The notes: generated by a model from the letters alone, not told the origin. Positions 53,429 through 62,765 are shown, counted from the first letter of the stretch. The stretch is 64,000 nucleotides of DNA from an uncultured Halieaceae bacterium (GCA_913031575.1 CAJWEV010000001.1:1-64000); one strand, 5' to 3'. Numbers and translations: made by a program.

Positions 53429-56400
53429 ATGAGTCGAATAACGCAGGTATTAGCGGTAGCCACGATGACATTGGTGCCCATCGCGGCGCATTCAGGCTCA
53501 GAACAAGATAGCTTGCCGCTTGAGGGCGCTACCGAAGTTCTCAGCTTCACTACTGATGAAGGTTCATGGCTGTCCATGGATGTGGCACCTGAGGGCGATA
53601 GCCTAATCTTTGATCTCTTGGGCGATTTATACAGGTTACCCGTTGACGGCGGTCAGGCGATGCGGATTACCTCAGGCCTTGGCTACGACAGCCAGCCCGT
53701 GATTTCACCTGATGGGCAGCGGATTGCATTCATAAGCGACCGTGGCGGTGCGACTAATTTGTGGGTTGCTGATATCAACGGTGAAGGTGCCCGACAACTC
53801 TCCTCAGAGCGCCATGCCAGCATGATCTCTCCGCAATGGAGCTCCGATGGCGATTACCTCATCGTTACTCGAGTCGGTACCGATACTGAACTGGTGATGT
53901 TCCATGTCGACGGTGGCTCTGGCGTGACCTTGACGGGCTCAGGGGGAAATGAGCGCTTCTGGGGTGTTGGCGCCGAGCCTTCTCCCGACGGTGAGCATCT
54001 TTATTTCGCTCAGGGTCAGGGTTCTCGGCGGGATATACCGGCATCGCAGATCAGTCGCTACGCGTTTGCCACAGGCGATATCGAACCGTTGACGCAAGGC
54101 GAGGGCGGTGCCTTCCGTCCCGTGCTGTCTCCAGACGGCCAATACATGGTGTACGGCACACGATTCGAAGCTCAGACAGGACTGCGGATTCGCGACCTGA
54201 ACTCCGGTGCAGACCGATGGCTGACTTACCCGATTCAGCGTGACGCGCAGGAGAACTTCCGCCCGCCGAGCCGCGATCTCTTACCAGGTTACTCCTTCAC
54301 GCCCGACGGTAAGCAGGTCATTTTCAATGCCTTCGGCAAAATCTGGCGTGTTGATGTGGCAACAGGCGACCGCGAGGAAATTCCCTTCACGGCAGACGTT
54401 GCACTCGATATTGGACCGGATCTCACTGCGCCTTATCGCGTTGCGCAAGGTGATCTGACGGCCACTCTGATTCAGGACCCGCGACCCTCTCCCGATAAGA
54501 GCAAGGTTGCCGCATCTGTCTTGACCAAAATTTATGTCATGGATGCTGATGGGAAAAACCTCAAGCGTCTCACCAAGAGTAATCAAAGCGAATTTAAGCC
54601 TATCTGGTCGCCGGATGGCCGTTGGATTGCTTACACCACCTGGTCGCATGCGCGCGGTGGTCACATTTACAAGATGCGCTCTGATGGAAAGGGTAAGCCC
54701 AGACAGCTTACTGACATCGAGGCGTTTTATACCGATCTAGCCTTCAGTCCCGACGGCAGTATTATCGTAGCCATGCGAGGAAACGAGTTTCTTCGGAATC
54801 AGACTTTTAGCGAGTTTGGGGGTTTGCGAATTCCACTTGAGTTGATCTCGTTACCTGCCAAGGGCGGTGAGCAAACCGTTATCAAGGCACTCAAAAGCGG
54901 GCGTTATCCTCATTTTGGCCCTGATTCAGATCGCGTGTATCTCACCAATGATGGCGGACTCTTCTCCCTAACCCTTAGCGGCGCCGACCGTCGCGACGAA
55001 ATGATAGTGAATGCACCTCGGGGCAACCGGCGTGGCGATGACCCACCGCGAGCTGAAGCTATTTACATACACCCAGACGGCAATTCGGTGTTGGCGTTTG
55101 CCAACAAGCAGGTGTGGTGGATTGCAAAACCAAAAGCGGGCGCACAAGCAGTTGTTGCCAACCTAAGAGGCGGCGACGTACCGGTTAAGCGGCTAACGCA
55201 CGTGGGGGCGGACTATCTGGGTTGGTCCAGTGACGGCAGTGATCTTTGGTGGGCAATCGGAAACACCTTCCACTCTCGCCCACTCGCTAGTCTGAGCTTT
55301 GAGCCAGACGAAGTGGATTCGGACGACAGCGTTTCCGAGGCCGACAATGACGCTTCAGATTACTTTATTCCAGAAGATGAGCATCCCGCCGTCACCGCAG
55401 TTGATATGGAGGTGGTTGTACCAAGGGCGACTCCAATGGGTGCGCTCTTATTGCAACAGGTCAATCTCATCAGCATGTCCGGAGAGTCGACGGATGCCAT
55501 GGCAGAGGTGAGCGTTTCACGAGATATTCTGATCATCGATAATCGCATTCATGCCATCGGTGATCATGGCACTCTGTCAGTACCCGACGGGGCGACGAGG
55601 CTTGACCTAAACAACAAATTTGTGGTGCCAGGTTTTATCGACACGCATGCTCATTGGGAGTTTAGAACCAGTGATGTGCTTGAGCCTCATAACTGGTCAC
55701 TCGTCGCAAATGTTGCTTATGGTGTAACCACCGGGCTGGATGTGCAGACAGCAACAAACGATTATCTCGCTTACCGCGATTTTGTTGAGACAGGGCAGTC
55801 CATTGGTCAGCGCGCCTTTATGACAGCACGGGGTGTTTTTGGTGATACCGATTTCCAGTCATACGACGAGGCCCACGCTTACCTCCGGCGCTACAGCGCG
55901 CACTATCACACCAATAACATCAAAAGTTATGTCGTAGGAAATCGTGAGCAGCGGCAGTGGGTGGTTCAAGCCAGTCAGGCATTGGGGCTGATGCCCACCA
56001 CCGAAGGGGCGGCCGATCAGAAGATGGGCATAACGCATGCCATCGATGGTATGCACGGCCACGAACATAATCTTCCCGACTCCCCTATTTTTAAGGATGT
56101 GGTCGAGCTCTTCGCGAAAACAAGAACGGCCTACACACCCACACTGGTGGTGCAGTACAACGCACCTACACTTGTCGATTACTTCTTCACTCGAACCGAT
56201 GTGAGGGATGATGCCAAGCTCCGCCGCTTTTATCCGAGCAATCGTCTTGATGAGTTAACATTGCGTCGATCTAGCTGGTATCGGGATAATGAATTTGATT
56301 TCGAGCAAGGTGCTGCTCAGGTCGCAAAAATTCAACGTGCGGGTGGTCTTGTTGGTGTTGGCGGCCATGCCGAACTGCAAGGTCTCGGCTATCACTGGGA

Positions 56401-56722
56401 AATGTGGGCCTATGCCATGGGTGGTATGACACCCGTTGAGGTATTGCGGGCCGCAACCATCGACGGGGCACGTATCATTGGCGTTGATCAAGATTTGGGT
56501 TCCATCGAGGTAGGTAAGCTAGCCGATATGGTCGTACTGAATAGCAATCCGCTAGACAATATTCGCAATACCGTCGATATCGACAGAATCCTAATTAATG
56601 GGCGTCTCTACAACGGTGACACCATGAATCAGGAGTGGCCTGATCGCGTGCCACTGCCCGATTTCTGGTGGTGGAATCAGGCAGATCGCCGGTTTGTTCC
56701 TGCGGAAAAGAGTGATAATTAA
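53429..56722 (+). CDS. Secreted amidohydrolase fused to a TolB-like beta-propeller
   Basis: A 1097-residue exported protein with a signal peptide (MSRITQVLAVATMTLVPIAAHS). Residues about 40-620 form TolB/WD40-like propeller blades (repeats such as SPDGQRIAFISDRGG, SPDGRWIAYTTW, SPDGSIIVAMRG). A Glu/Asp-rich linker at about 630-655 leads to an amidohydrolase domain with the metal motif FIDTHAHWEF at about 731-740, GMHGHEHNLPD, GVGGHAELQG and the C-terminal GSIEVGKLADMVVLNSNPL. The propeller may select or thread peptides. The pair with the upstream amidohydrolase suggests peptide or cyclic-amide scavenging. The linker and size are normal for this fused family. Confidence 0.85.
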   Translation: MSRITQVLAVATMTLVPIAAHSGSEQDSLPLEGATEVLSFTTDEGSWLSMDVAPEGDSLIFDLLGDLYRLPVDGGQAMRITSGLGYDSQPVISPDGQRIAFISDRGGATNLWVADINGEGARQLSSERHASMISPQWSSDGDYLIVTRVGTDTELVMFHVDGGSGVTLTGSGGNERFWGVGAEPSPDGEHLYFAQGQGSRRDIPASQISRYAFATGDIEPLTQGEGGAFRPVLSPDGQYMVYGTRFEAQTGLRIRDLNSGADRWLTYPIQRDAQENFRPPSRDLLPGYSFTPDGKQVIFNAFGKIWRVDVATGDREEIPFTADVALDIGPDLTAPYRVAQGDLTATLIQDPRPSPDKSKVAASVLTKIYVMDADGKNLKRLTKSNQSEFKPIWSPDGRWIAYTTWSHARGGHIYKMRSDGKGKPRQLTDIEAFYTDLAFSPDGSIIVAMRGNEFLRNQTFSEFGGLRIPLELISLPAKGGEQTVIKALKSGRYPHFGPDSDRVYLTNDGGLFSLTLSGADRRDEMIVNAPRGNRRGDDPPRAEAIYIHPDGNSVLAFANKQVWWIAKPKAGAQAVVANLRGGDVPVKRLTHVGADYLGWSSDGSDLWWAIGNTFHSRPLASLSFEPDEVDSDDSVSEADNDASDYFIPEDEHPAVTAVDMEVVVPRATPMGALLLQQVNLISMSGESTDAMAEVSVSRDILIIDNRIHAIGDHGTLSVPDGATRLDLNNKFVVPGFIDTHAHWEFRTSDVLEPHNWSLVANVAYGVTTGLDVQTATNDYLAYRDFVETGQSIGQRAFMTARGVFGDTDFQSYDEAHAYLRRYSAHYHTNNIKSYVVGNREQRQWVVQASQALGLMPTTEGAADQKMGITHAIDGMHGHEHNLPDSPIFKDVVELFAKTRTAYTPTLVVQYNAPTLVDYFFTRTDVRDDAKLRRFYPSNRLDELTLRRSSWYRDNEFDFEQGAAQVAKIQRAGGLVGVGGHAELQGLGYHWEMWAYAMGGMTPVEVLRAATIDGARIIGVDQDLGSIEVGKLADMVVLNSNPLDNIRNTVDIDRILINGRLYNGDTMNQEWPDRVPLPDFWWWNQADRRFVPAEKSDN

Positions 56723-56818
56723 AGCACCTTTGCTCGCCTTTTTTCGCGCCCTATACAGCTTTTTTTAACTGCCCAGTCTGCGTTCCATTTTTGGGGCGCC
56801 TGACAGCGATTTCGTTAC

Positions 56819-56842
56819 ACGCGGGGCTCTCACACCCCGCGT
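56819..56842. repeat. Perfect 8-bp hairpin between the amidohydrolase and small secreted protein genes
   Basis: ACGCGGGG and CCCCGCGT flank the loop CTCTCACA. A second shorter palindrome (CGTCA/TGACG) follows before the next gene. It could terminate the amidohydrolase transcript, although only a short T-run follows, or act as a leader structure of the next gene. Confidence 0.4.
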
Positions 56843-56891
56843 ATCCTTTAATCGTCATACCGTAGTGACGTTAATAAAGGAGTAATGAAAC

Positions 56892-57182
56892 ATGGATAAA
56901 CTTAAATTTAGTGTCGTTTCTGGACTAGTCGTTTTGTGCATAGGCATCGAAGCTAACGCGTCGACCTCTGTGACTGCTGCCTACGGGCAATGCAAGGTTG
57001 CAGTGCTGGAGAAGTTTGGTGGCGATACGCGCATCACGATGAAGGGTAGCAAGAAGTACTCGGGCACCCTCACAGTCAAATTATCTGTTGTACCGGACGG
57101 CGCATCGCGTCAACGGTTGCTATGCAAAGTCAGCAATGGTGCCTTGGTACTAACTGATAAAGAGGGCAAGCCGCTCTCTTAA
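56892..57182 (+). CDS. Small secreted protein, function unknown
   Basis: A 96-residue protein with a Sec signal peptide (cleavage after EANA at about residue 23) and a basic mature part with two cysteines, Cys34 and Cys78, that could form a disulphide. The ribosome binding site AAAGGAG is strong. I do not recognise the family. The LysR-type regulator starts 12 bp downstream, so the two are probably one transcript. Confidence 0.65.
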   Translation: MDKLKFSVVSGLVVLCIGIEANASTSVTAAYGQCKVAVLEKFGGDTRITMKGSKKYSGTLTVKLSVVPDGASRQRLLCKVSNGALVLTDKEGKPLS

Positions 57183-57194
57183 CTAAGGAACGTT

Positions 57195-58091
57195 ATGCAG
57201 GAGCTCAGTTGGGACGATTTGAAGGTGCTATTGGCCTGCAGTCGTCACGGATCTACGCGGACAGCAGCGTGTGCTTTGGGCGTTAGTAACAGCACGGTAG
57301 CTAGGCGACTAGAAGTACTCGAGGCGGCCATCGAAGGCCGCCTTTTTGACAGGACCCCGGACGGGCTTCTCGCCACGGCACTTTGCGAAGAGTTACTGCC
57401 GATCGCGAAAACGGTCGAAGACACCATATCTGATGGACAACTTCGACTAACTGGCAGGGATGCGATGCTAGCGGGAAAGCTTAAGGTGTCGATTGCGGAC
57501 TTTAAGCCTGTAAACGAGCTTCTGTTTCGCAGCTTAAACGAATTCTCACAGGCATACCCTCGCATTCAACTGGACGTGAGGTCGTCTAACGACAAGGTGG
57601 ATCTTTCTAGACGCGAAGCGGATTTCGCTATTCGAGGCCTAAAGCTCGAGGAGCGTCCCTCCAAAGACATTGTTGGTGTAAAGCTTGGTGTACTGACTAC
57701 TGGGCTCTATGTTCATAAGACCCTTTTAGCTGAAGCAAGACTGGGTAAGCGAGAACTAAACTTCATCGATTCATCTCGGACAGCCCCTGCAGGATTGCCA
57801 ACGGCAGCTGACCTTGGGATCAAAGTGAGGCATTCAGTCGATGGCCCTATTGCCCGTCTCGACGCGGTAGCCAATCAAATGGGGGTGGCTGCACTCGCTT
57901 GCTGTAGCGTTGCGGAGGCTGGCTTGATAGACGTCGTGCGCTTGCCTGATACGGAAAGTGTGCCGCATCGACACGTTTGGCTGCTTTATCATAAGGATCT
58001 CCGCCAAAGTGCTCGGATACGGGCTTTGTTTAAGCATCTATTGAAGTTGGAGGAAAACTGGCCGGCGGAGTGGATGGGCCAGCCTGCATGA
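57195..58091 (+). CDS. LysR-family transcriptional regulator
   Basis: A 298-residue regulator. The N-terminal winged helix-turn-helix (LSWDDLKVLLACSRHGSTR, AACALGVSNSTVARRLEVLE, GRLFDR) is followed by a substrate-binding domain from about residue 90. AAGGA lies 5 bases before ATG 57195. The target is unknown: no divergent gene is present, and the only close partner is the small secreted protein encoded just upstream. Confidence 0.9.
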   Translation: MQELSWDDLKVLLACSRHGSTRTAACALGVSNSTVARRLEVLEAAIEGRLFDRTPDGLLATALCEELLPIAKTVEDTISDGQLRLTGRDAMLAGKLKVSIADFKPVNELLFRSLNEFSQAYPRIQLDVRSSNDKVDLSRREADFAIRGLKLEERPSKDIVGVKLGVLTTGLYVHKTLLAEARLGKRELNFIDSSRTAPAGLPTAADLGIKVRHSVDGPIARLDAVANQMGVAALACCSVAEAGLIDVVRLPDTESVPHRHVWLLYHKDLRQSARIRALFKHLLKLEENWPAEWMGQPA

Positions 58092-58209
58092 TTAATTCAT
58101 GGCGCGAGCCATCTGCTTTAATTTTTGCCTAAGCATTTTTGTATAGCTGCCGAAACATGAGCGCAGGCGCTGCGCTTTGACGACACCGCCGTTTGTTTGG
58201 TTTCAACCT

Positions 58210-58224
58210 TGATATATTGTATCA
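58210..58224. promoter_or_regulatory. Candidate Zur-type operator upstream of the Fur-family gene
   Basis: The palindrome TGATATATTGTATCA ends 34 bases before the regulator start codon. On the mRNA-sense strand of the CobW gene the matching site is CGATATAATGTATCA, identical at 13 of 15 positions. Its presence before both zinc-related units suggests control by the Fur-family regulator encoded here. Confidence 0.55.
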
Positions 58225-58258
58225 TTCTCAGTCTGAATGATTATGTTGCAAGTAAATT

Positions 58259-58732
58259 ATGGGGTCATCGACAGCAAGGATTGAAGCTGCGGAGAACCGT
58301 TGTGCTCAGCAAGGCGTAAAACTGACTGAGCGCCGACGAGAAGTACTTTCCGCGTTGATAGAGGCTGGTGGTGCCTTATCGGCTTATGAGCTTTTGGATC
58401 GGTGTAATAAGCGCTTGAGTAAATCCATGCCCGCGATGTCGATCTATAGAATTTTAGATTTTCTTCAAAGTCATTCGCTGGTCCATAAACTGAAAAGCAA
58501 CAATAAGTTTATTGCTTGTGCGCACATTGACTGTGATCACCAGCACTTTTCGCGCTCTCAGTTCTTTATTTGCTCTGATTGCCCTGCGGTTGAGGAAATA
58601 AACATCGATACCAGCGCATACGAGTTTATGCGTAAGGCTGCCGAGCAGGCGGGCTTCAGCCTAAGTAACACACAGCTTGAGTTCACTGGCTCGTGCCAGC
58701 GATGCACAAACAACGGAGGTCAACCCGAATGA
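58259..58732 (+). CDS. zur: Fur-family transcriptional regulator, probable zinc regulator Zur
   Basis: A 157-residue metalloregulator. The winged-helix part (KLTERRREVLSALIEAGGAL, SAYELLDRCNK, SIYRILDFL) precedes a metal-binding part with CAHIDCDHQH and two CxxC pairs, FFICSDC and GSCQRC, for structural zinc. The extra Cys and His residues and the neighbouring CobW and MerC genes favour Zur over Fur. When zinc is ample it would bind the palindrome upstream and repress its own operon and the CobW gene. The MerC gene starts within its stop codon. Confidence 0.82.
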   Translation: MGSSTARIEAAENRCAQQGVKLTERRREVLSALIEAGGALSAYELLDRCNKRLSKSMPAMSIYRILDFLQSHSLVHKLKSNNKFIACAHIDCDHQHFSRSQFFICSDCPAVEEINIDTSAYEFMRKAAEQAGFSLSNTQLEFTGSCQRCTNNGGQPE

Positions 58733-59142
58733 TTAGTCTGTCACCCATCGGACGCGGTCTGGCAGATCGAATGGCAGTTGGATTATCAGGGCTTTGTATT
58801 GCTCATTGCCTTGTCTTACCAATATTGATGACGTTCTATTCGTCGTCGCTATTGTTGATGGTGGGTGATGAGATTTTTCATACAGCCATCGTTTTTATTG
58901 CCATACCCATTAGTGGTTTAGCCTTGTTCTTCGGCTGCAAGAGTCATAGGAATTTCTTAGTTCCTGCCCTTGGGGTAGTGGGTTTGTTCCTGTTGATTGC
59001 CTCGGCTACTTTCGTACATGACGTCTGGGGTGAGTCAGCTGAGGTAGTCGCCACAATCATGGGGTCATTGGCTCTAGCCACCAGCCACGTATTAAATTTC
59101 CGGCTCTGTGCGCGCGCTTCGGATTGCTCTTGCAGTGAGTGA
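58729..59142 (+). CDS. MerC-domain membrane protein
   Basis: A 137-residue inner-membrane protein with four helices. The metal motif LCIAHC (Cys23 and Cys27) lies in helix 1, as in the mercury importer MerC. A Cys-rich C-terminal tail (LCARASDCSCSE) adds possible ligands. Its ATG overlaps the TGA of the Zur-type gene (ATGA) with a strong GGAGGT, so the two are coupled. In this zinc context a role in zinc or related metal uptake is inferred; mercury genes are absent. Confidence 0.8.
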   Translation: MISLSPIGRGLADRMAVGLSGLCIAHCLVLPILMTFYSSSLLLMVGDEIFHTAIVFIAIPISGLALFFGCKSHRNFLVPALGVVGLFLLIASATFVHDVWGESAEVVATIMGSLALATSHVLNFRLCARASDCSCSE

Positions 59143-59236
59143 ACAGAGCGCGTCTGTTCTGAGCGTTCAATAGCCGTATTTAGGATTATTGGCTAATCGT
59201 TGATTCGACTCTCATCTGCCGGCGGCTTCTTCTCAA

Positions 59237-60235
59237 TCACTTTGAGCCCAGACAATCCATAACACCACTTTCCCATTGCTCGCTGATTTCCTGGCAAATG
59301 ATTTCTATCCGGGATTCGAGGCAGTCATCGATCGCAATTTCCTTGAGAATACCGCCCGAAAGATTGTAGGCGAATACACCTGCGTCGGTAATTGTCACAG
59401 CTTTCATGCGCTCAACGGCAAGGGAATTAAAGAACGACATTAGGCGACCATAATTAAAGTGTTTGTCAGCTGAAATTCGCCAACCAATTGTTTTGAATCC
59501 GTCTCCAGCGTTGGTTGCTACTAGTACACCTGTCTCAGGTAAAGGCTTCTCTTCAACTTCCAGCGGTGATGGTGAAGATGCGGTGGTGGGTGTCGATTTC
59601 AGCTCGCCACTGGGCCGCCATAACGTGGGAGCCTCTAATGAGTCTATGGATAGTTGTCCAAATGATACAGCTGTCACAGGCACTTGGGCGCCGCGGCGTT
59701 CTTTGACGAATTCTTCGAGCGCATCTAATTGCTCTGTACTACACAAATCTGGTTTGCTGGCTATAACAATATCAGCCATATCGATCTGTTGAAGAAAGCT
59801 GGGGTGCTGCGCGACGTGAGATTGTTCGATTGAGCGTGGATCAACCAAAGTAAGCGTGCGTTGAATTAATAAATGCTCACTAAAAGATTTTTGGTGCAGG
59901 TTTTGCATCACCTCTTCTGGATGTCCCAGACCGGTTGGTTCAATCAAAATTCGGTCCGGTTGAACTAAGAATATAATTTGACTTAGCGTCATATTCATCG
60001 AGAGACCTGCTGTGCAACACATGCAACCGCCTGGCACCTCGAGGATCACCACGTCATCAACATCACCTAGCTCCCCGTTGATGAGCGCTTTGTCGATGCC
60101 TACCTCCCCAAATTCGTTGACTAGGATGGCCCATGTTTCGTCGGCTGGTCGCGCGGCTAGTAACCCTAAAATTGACGTGGTTTTTCCGGCACCTAGAAAC
60201 CCGGTAACAATGTTGACAGGTATGTTTTTACGCAT
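59237..60235 (-). CDS. CobW/ZNG1-family GTP-dependent metallochaperone
   Basis: A 332-residue G3E GTPase. The P-loop is GFLGAGKTT (residues 12-20), with the metal motif GGCMCC (CxCC), the Walker B-like LIEPTGLGHPEE and the guanine motif ASKPDLC. A CobW C-terminal domain follows (GWRISADKHFNY). Zur-controlled members deliver zinc to enzymes under zinc shortage. The palindrome at 60275-60289, 40 bp before the ATG, matches the one upstream of the Zur-type gene. It is convergent with the MerC gene. Confidence 0.9.
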   Translation of the reverse strand: MRKNIPVNIVTGFLGAGKTTSILGLLAARPADETWAILVNEFGEVGIDKALINGELGDVDDVVILEVPGGCMCCTAGLSMNMTLSQIIFLVQPDRILIEPTGLGHPEEVMQNLHQKSFSEHLLIQRTLTLVDPRSIEQSHVAQHPSFLQQIDMADIVIASKPDLCSTEQLDALEEFVKERRGAQVPVTAVSFGQLSIDSLEAPTLWRPSGELKSTPTTASSPSPLEVEEKPLPETGVLVATNAGDGFKTIGWRISADKHFNYGRLMSFFNSLAVERMKAVTITDAGVFAYNLSGGILKEIAIDDCLESRIEIICQEISEQWESGVMDCLGSK

Positions 60236-60274
60236 GCAACGTGACTCATAAGTGGGTCTAAAACCAAACCCTGT

Positions 60275-60289
60275 TGATACATTATATCG
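60275..60289. promoter_or_regulatory. Candidate Zur-type operator upstream of the CobW-family gene
   Basis: TGATACATTATATCG has half-sites TGATA and TATCG around a 5-base centre, like the site at 58210-58224. It sits 40 bp before the CobW-family start codon. The remaining 210 bp to the PhoX gene hold no convincing gene. Confidence 0.5.
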
Positions 60290-60500
60290 TCTTGGTGCTA
60301 GTACGCTTTTATTTATTTCATCGAATCGGACGGATGATTATTTTTAATTCACTCGCGAATAAAGTGATCAAATGGTCTGGTGCCCAAGAGTATCAAGCGC
60401 TTTGGCCGCGTCATCTTGACCGAACCGAGCCTGCATTGTTGACTAATATTGTGGGGATCCTGCCTTAAGCACTGCGAACTGAGGAACTTTCAGCACGATT

Positions 60501-61844
60501 ATGGAGAGAAGAGCTTTTTTAAAAACAACAGCATCGGCTTTTACGGCACTGGCGGCTAGCGGTTGCGTTCTCCGGTCACTACCAGATCAACCATTTTCAC
60601 GCGCTGTGGGTTATGGCGAATTGGTTCTTGATCCAAAGGGCTTGTTAGACCTGCCACCGGGCTTTTCTTATCGAGTGATATCGGCGTTGGGTGATGTTAT
60701 GAGCGATGGGGCCACAGTTCCTGATAAGGCTGATGGCATGGGGTGTTTTGATCTTGGCGATGGGCGCTGGGCACTTGTGCGCAACCATGAGCTGGTTCCG
60801 ATTGATGCAAGCGGTGGTTTGTTTGAGCTTGGTTTTGGTGCTAAGGACGGTGTTCTTGTCCCCGGTGGCACGACCCACGTCGTAATTGACCAAAATAGTC
60901 TTGAGGTGACGGATCAATTTCGATCACTTGGCGGCACTATTCGCAATTGCTCTGGTGGCGTCACGCCCTGGGGAAGCTGGTTGACATGCGAGGAAGCCCC
61001 AACGGGCCCCGGACAACTATATGGCGAGGGTCTGAGTAAAAATCATGGTTGGGTGTTTGAAGTACCTGCGGCGGCCACTGGTCTCGTTGATCCCGTGCCA
61101 TTGGTTGCAATGGGACGTTTCAACCACGAAGCCGCCTGTGTGGATGCTGCAACAGGCAATGTCTACCTCACAGAAGATCGCGATGATGGCGTGCTCTACC
61201 GATTTATTCCGGCAGTGCCCAGCAAGCTCTCGCGAGGAGGTCGGCTGCAGGCGATGAAAGTGGATGGTATCCCTGACCTGAGGAACTGGTCGAATGTTTC
61301 GATGGCTGTGGGTTCGGTTGCCAATGTCAGCTGGATCGATTTGGATGCGGTGGAGGCACCAAAGGACGATCTGCGGTACCAAGCAGCTGCGAAAGGCGCA
61401 AGTTTGGTGGCGCGCGGTGAAGGCATCCATATGGGTGAGGGCGACGCATATGTGTGCTCAACTAGTGGCGGGTCCCGTAAATTCGGTCAAATTTTTCGCA
61501 TTAAATTAAGTCCGGACGGAGAAACCGATCGCCTGGAGCTCTATTTTGAGAGCGTCTCCAAGCATCAATTCGACTATGGCGACAACGTGGTAGCCGCCCC
61601 CAATGGACATCTCATTGTTTGCGAAGATCAGTACACCATGGTGGTCGATAATCATCTGAGAGGGATCGCGCCTGATGGAAACGCCTACCCACTGGCGCGT
61701 CTCCGACTGCAAACCGAGCTAGCCGGGGCCTGCTTTTCCCCCGATGGGCATACCTTGTTCGTCAACGTATATGCACCAACAAAGACACTCGCTATTACTG
61801 GGCCTTGGGATAGCTTCAATGCCAGGACGATTGTCGTAGCCTGA
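60501..61844 (+). CDS. PhoX-like phosphatase (DUF839), Tat-exported lipoprotein
   Basis: A 447-residue protein. The N-terminus MERRAFLKTTASAF has a twin-arginine motif and ends in a lipobox (AASGC, Cys22), so Tat export with a lipid anchor is predicted. The body is a PhoX-type beta-propeller (NHELVPIDASGG, GGVTPWGSWLTCEE, GRFNHEAACVD, YLTEDRDDGVLYRF, CEDQYTMVVDNH, ELAGACFSPDGHTLFVN), a fold whose alkaline phosphatase members need Ca and Fe. It would release phosphate from organic esters. No Pho-box was identified upstream. Confidence 0.85.
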   Translation: MERRAFLKTTASAFTALAASGCVLRSLPDQPFSRAVGYGELVLDPKGLLDLPPGFSYRVISALGDVMSDGATVPDKADGMGCFDLGDGRWALVRNHELVPIDASGGLFELGFGAKDGVLVPGGTTHVVIDQNSLEVTDQFRSLGGTIRNCSGGVTPWGSWLTCEEAPTGPGQLYGEGLSKNHGWVFEVPAAATGLVDPVPLVAMGRFNHEAACVDAATGNVYLTEDRDDGVLYRFIPAVPSKLSRGGRLQAMKVDGIPDLRNWSNVSMAVGSVANVSWIDLDAVEAPKDDLRYQAAAKGASLVARGEGIHMGEGDAYVCSTSGGSRKFGQIFRIKLSPDGETDRLELYFESVSKHQFDYGDNVVAAPNGHLIVCEDQYTMVVDNHLRGIAPDGNAYPLARLRLQTELAGACFSPDGHTLFVNVYAPTKTLAITGPWDSFNARTIVVA

Positions 61845-61889
61845 GCACACCCGCGTTGCACAGGCCTCACGAAACAACGATGAGCTGAG

Positions 61890-62729
61890 TTACACAACCG
61901 TCACGGACTGCCCTTGAGCGATTGTACCGCTGCGCACGACTTTCGCGTAAACACCCAAGTTGCCCTCTGCTTCAGTTACTAGATGTCGCATGATGTCAGT
62001 ATCTCGGGGGAGGGTTTCGGTTGCGTGTGTGGTCATCGAACAACGCGGGCAGGTATCGATTATTTTGAGAACAACATCGCCCATATGCAGCTCCTTACCA
62101 ATCCAAGCTTGCTCTGGGAACCTCTCGGTCGAGCCACTGACATCGAGAATGAAATTGGCTCTAAATCGCTTTTCATCGAATGCCGAATTTGGTGCCGCTT
62201 GTGACATCGTATCCAGCGATTGCTGTGTCATGAGCATAATAGGAAAGGCATCAAAATAGGTGCCCGGTGGCGACTCGAATTCTAAGACTTCAGTAAAGGC
62301 ACTAAGATCCGGAATTGGCTCGTCAGGGGTGCGGCCGAAGATGTCCCTTAGCTCCTGCTCAAAATCCTCTGAGTCGGGCGCGCCTCGCCGATAGTGCTCG
62401 AGGTTATCGGGGGGGAGTAGCGGCCAGAGGGTGACGCTGTGATCGAGTTTTTCTGATAACCAGTGGTTCATTTCGTCTGAACTCGTTAGGCAGGTCGACC
62501 CATCAGGGGCGGTAATTTCCGATGTATTGTCATCGAGCGATCGCGCGCTAAATAGCATCAGTTTTGGAAGTTTCTTTGCACCCCGAATACCACCGCGGAC
62601 TTCATCTCGCGTCGCCCATGTGCGATCACCTTGGATACCGCGTTTGCTCACTATCACTTCTGAGGGTGTCTCGCCTAACATGGACTTTACGGGGTAGCGG
62701 TGTATTTCTGTAACAGTCACTTCCGACAT
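61890..62729 (-). CDS. MOSC-domain protein (molybdenum cofactor-binding, YcbX-like)
   Basis: A 279-residue protein with an N-terminal MOSC_N beta-barrel (IHRYPVKSMLGETPS, GDRTWATRDEV) and a MOSC domain with DEKRFRANFILD and IDTCPRCSMTT, in which Cys227 or Cys230 would bind the molybdenum cofactor. Relatives (YcbX, mARC) reduce N-hydroxylated compounds with an electron donor. The ferredoxin domain of YcbX is absent here, so a separate partner is needed. The start is supported by AGGAG upstream. Confidence 0.87.
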   Translation of the reverse strand: MSEVTVTEIHRYPVKSMLGETPSEVIVSKRGIQGDRTWATRDEVRGGIRGAKKLPKLMLFSARSLDDNTSEITAPDGSTCLTSSDEMNHWLSEKLDHSVTLWPLLPPDNLEHYRRGAPDSEDFEQELRDIFGRTPDEPIPDLSAFTEVLEFESPPGTYFDAFPIMLMTQQSLDTMSQAAPNSAFDEKRFRANFILDVSGSTERFPEQAWIGKELHMGDVVLKIIDTCPRCSMTTHATETLPRDTDIMRHLVTEAEGNLGVYAKVVRSGTIAQGQSVTVV

Positions 62730-62765
62730 GATCGAGCTCCTCTTAAGATTGCCATGACACGTTAT

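Noticed and set aside
60334-60468. Open frame of 44 codons between the CobW and PhoX genes
   Set aside because: No ribosome binding site and no recognised motif; it lies in a likely promoter region.
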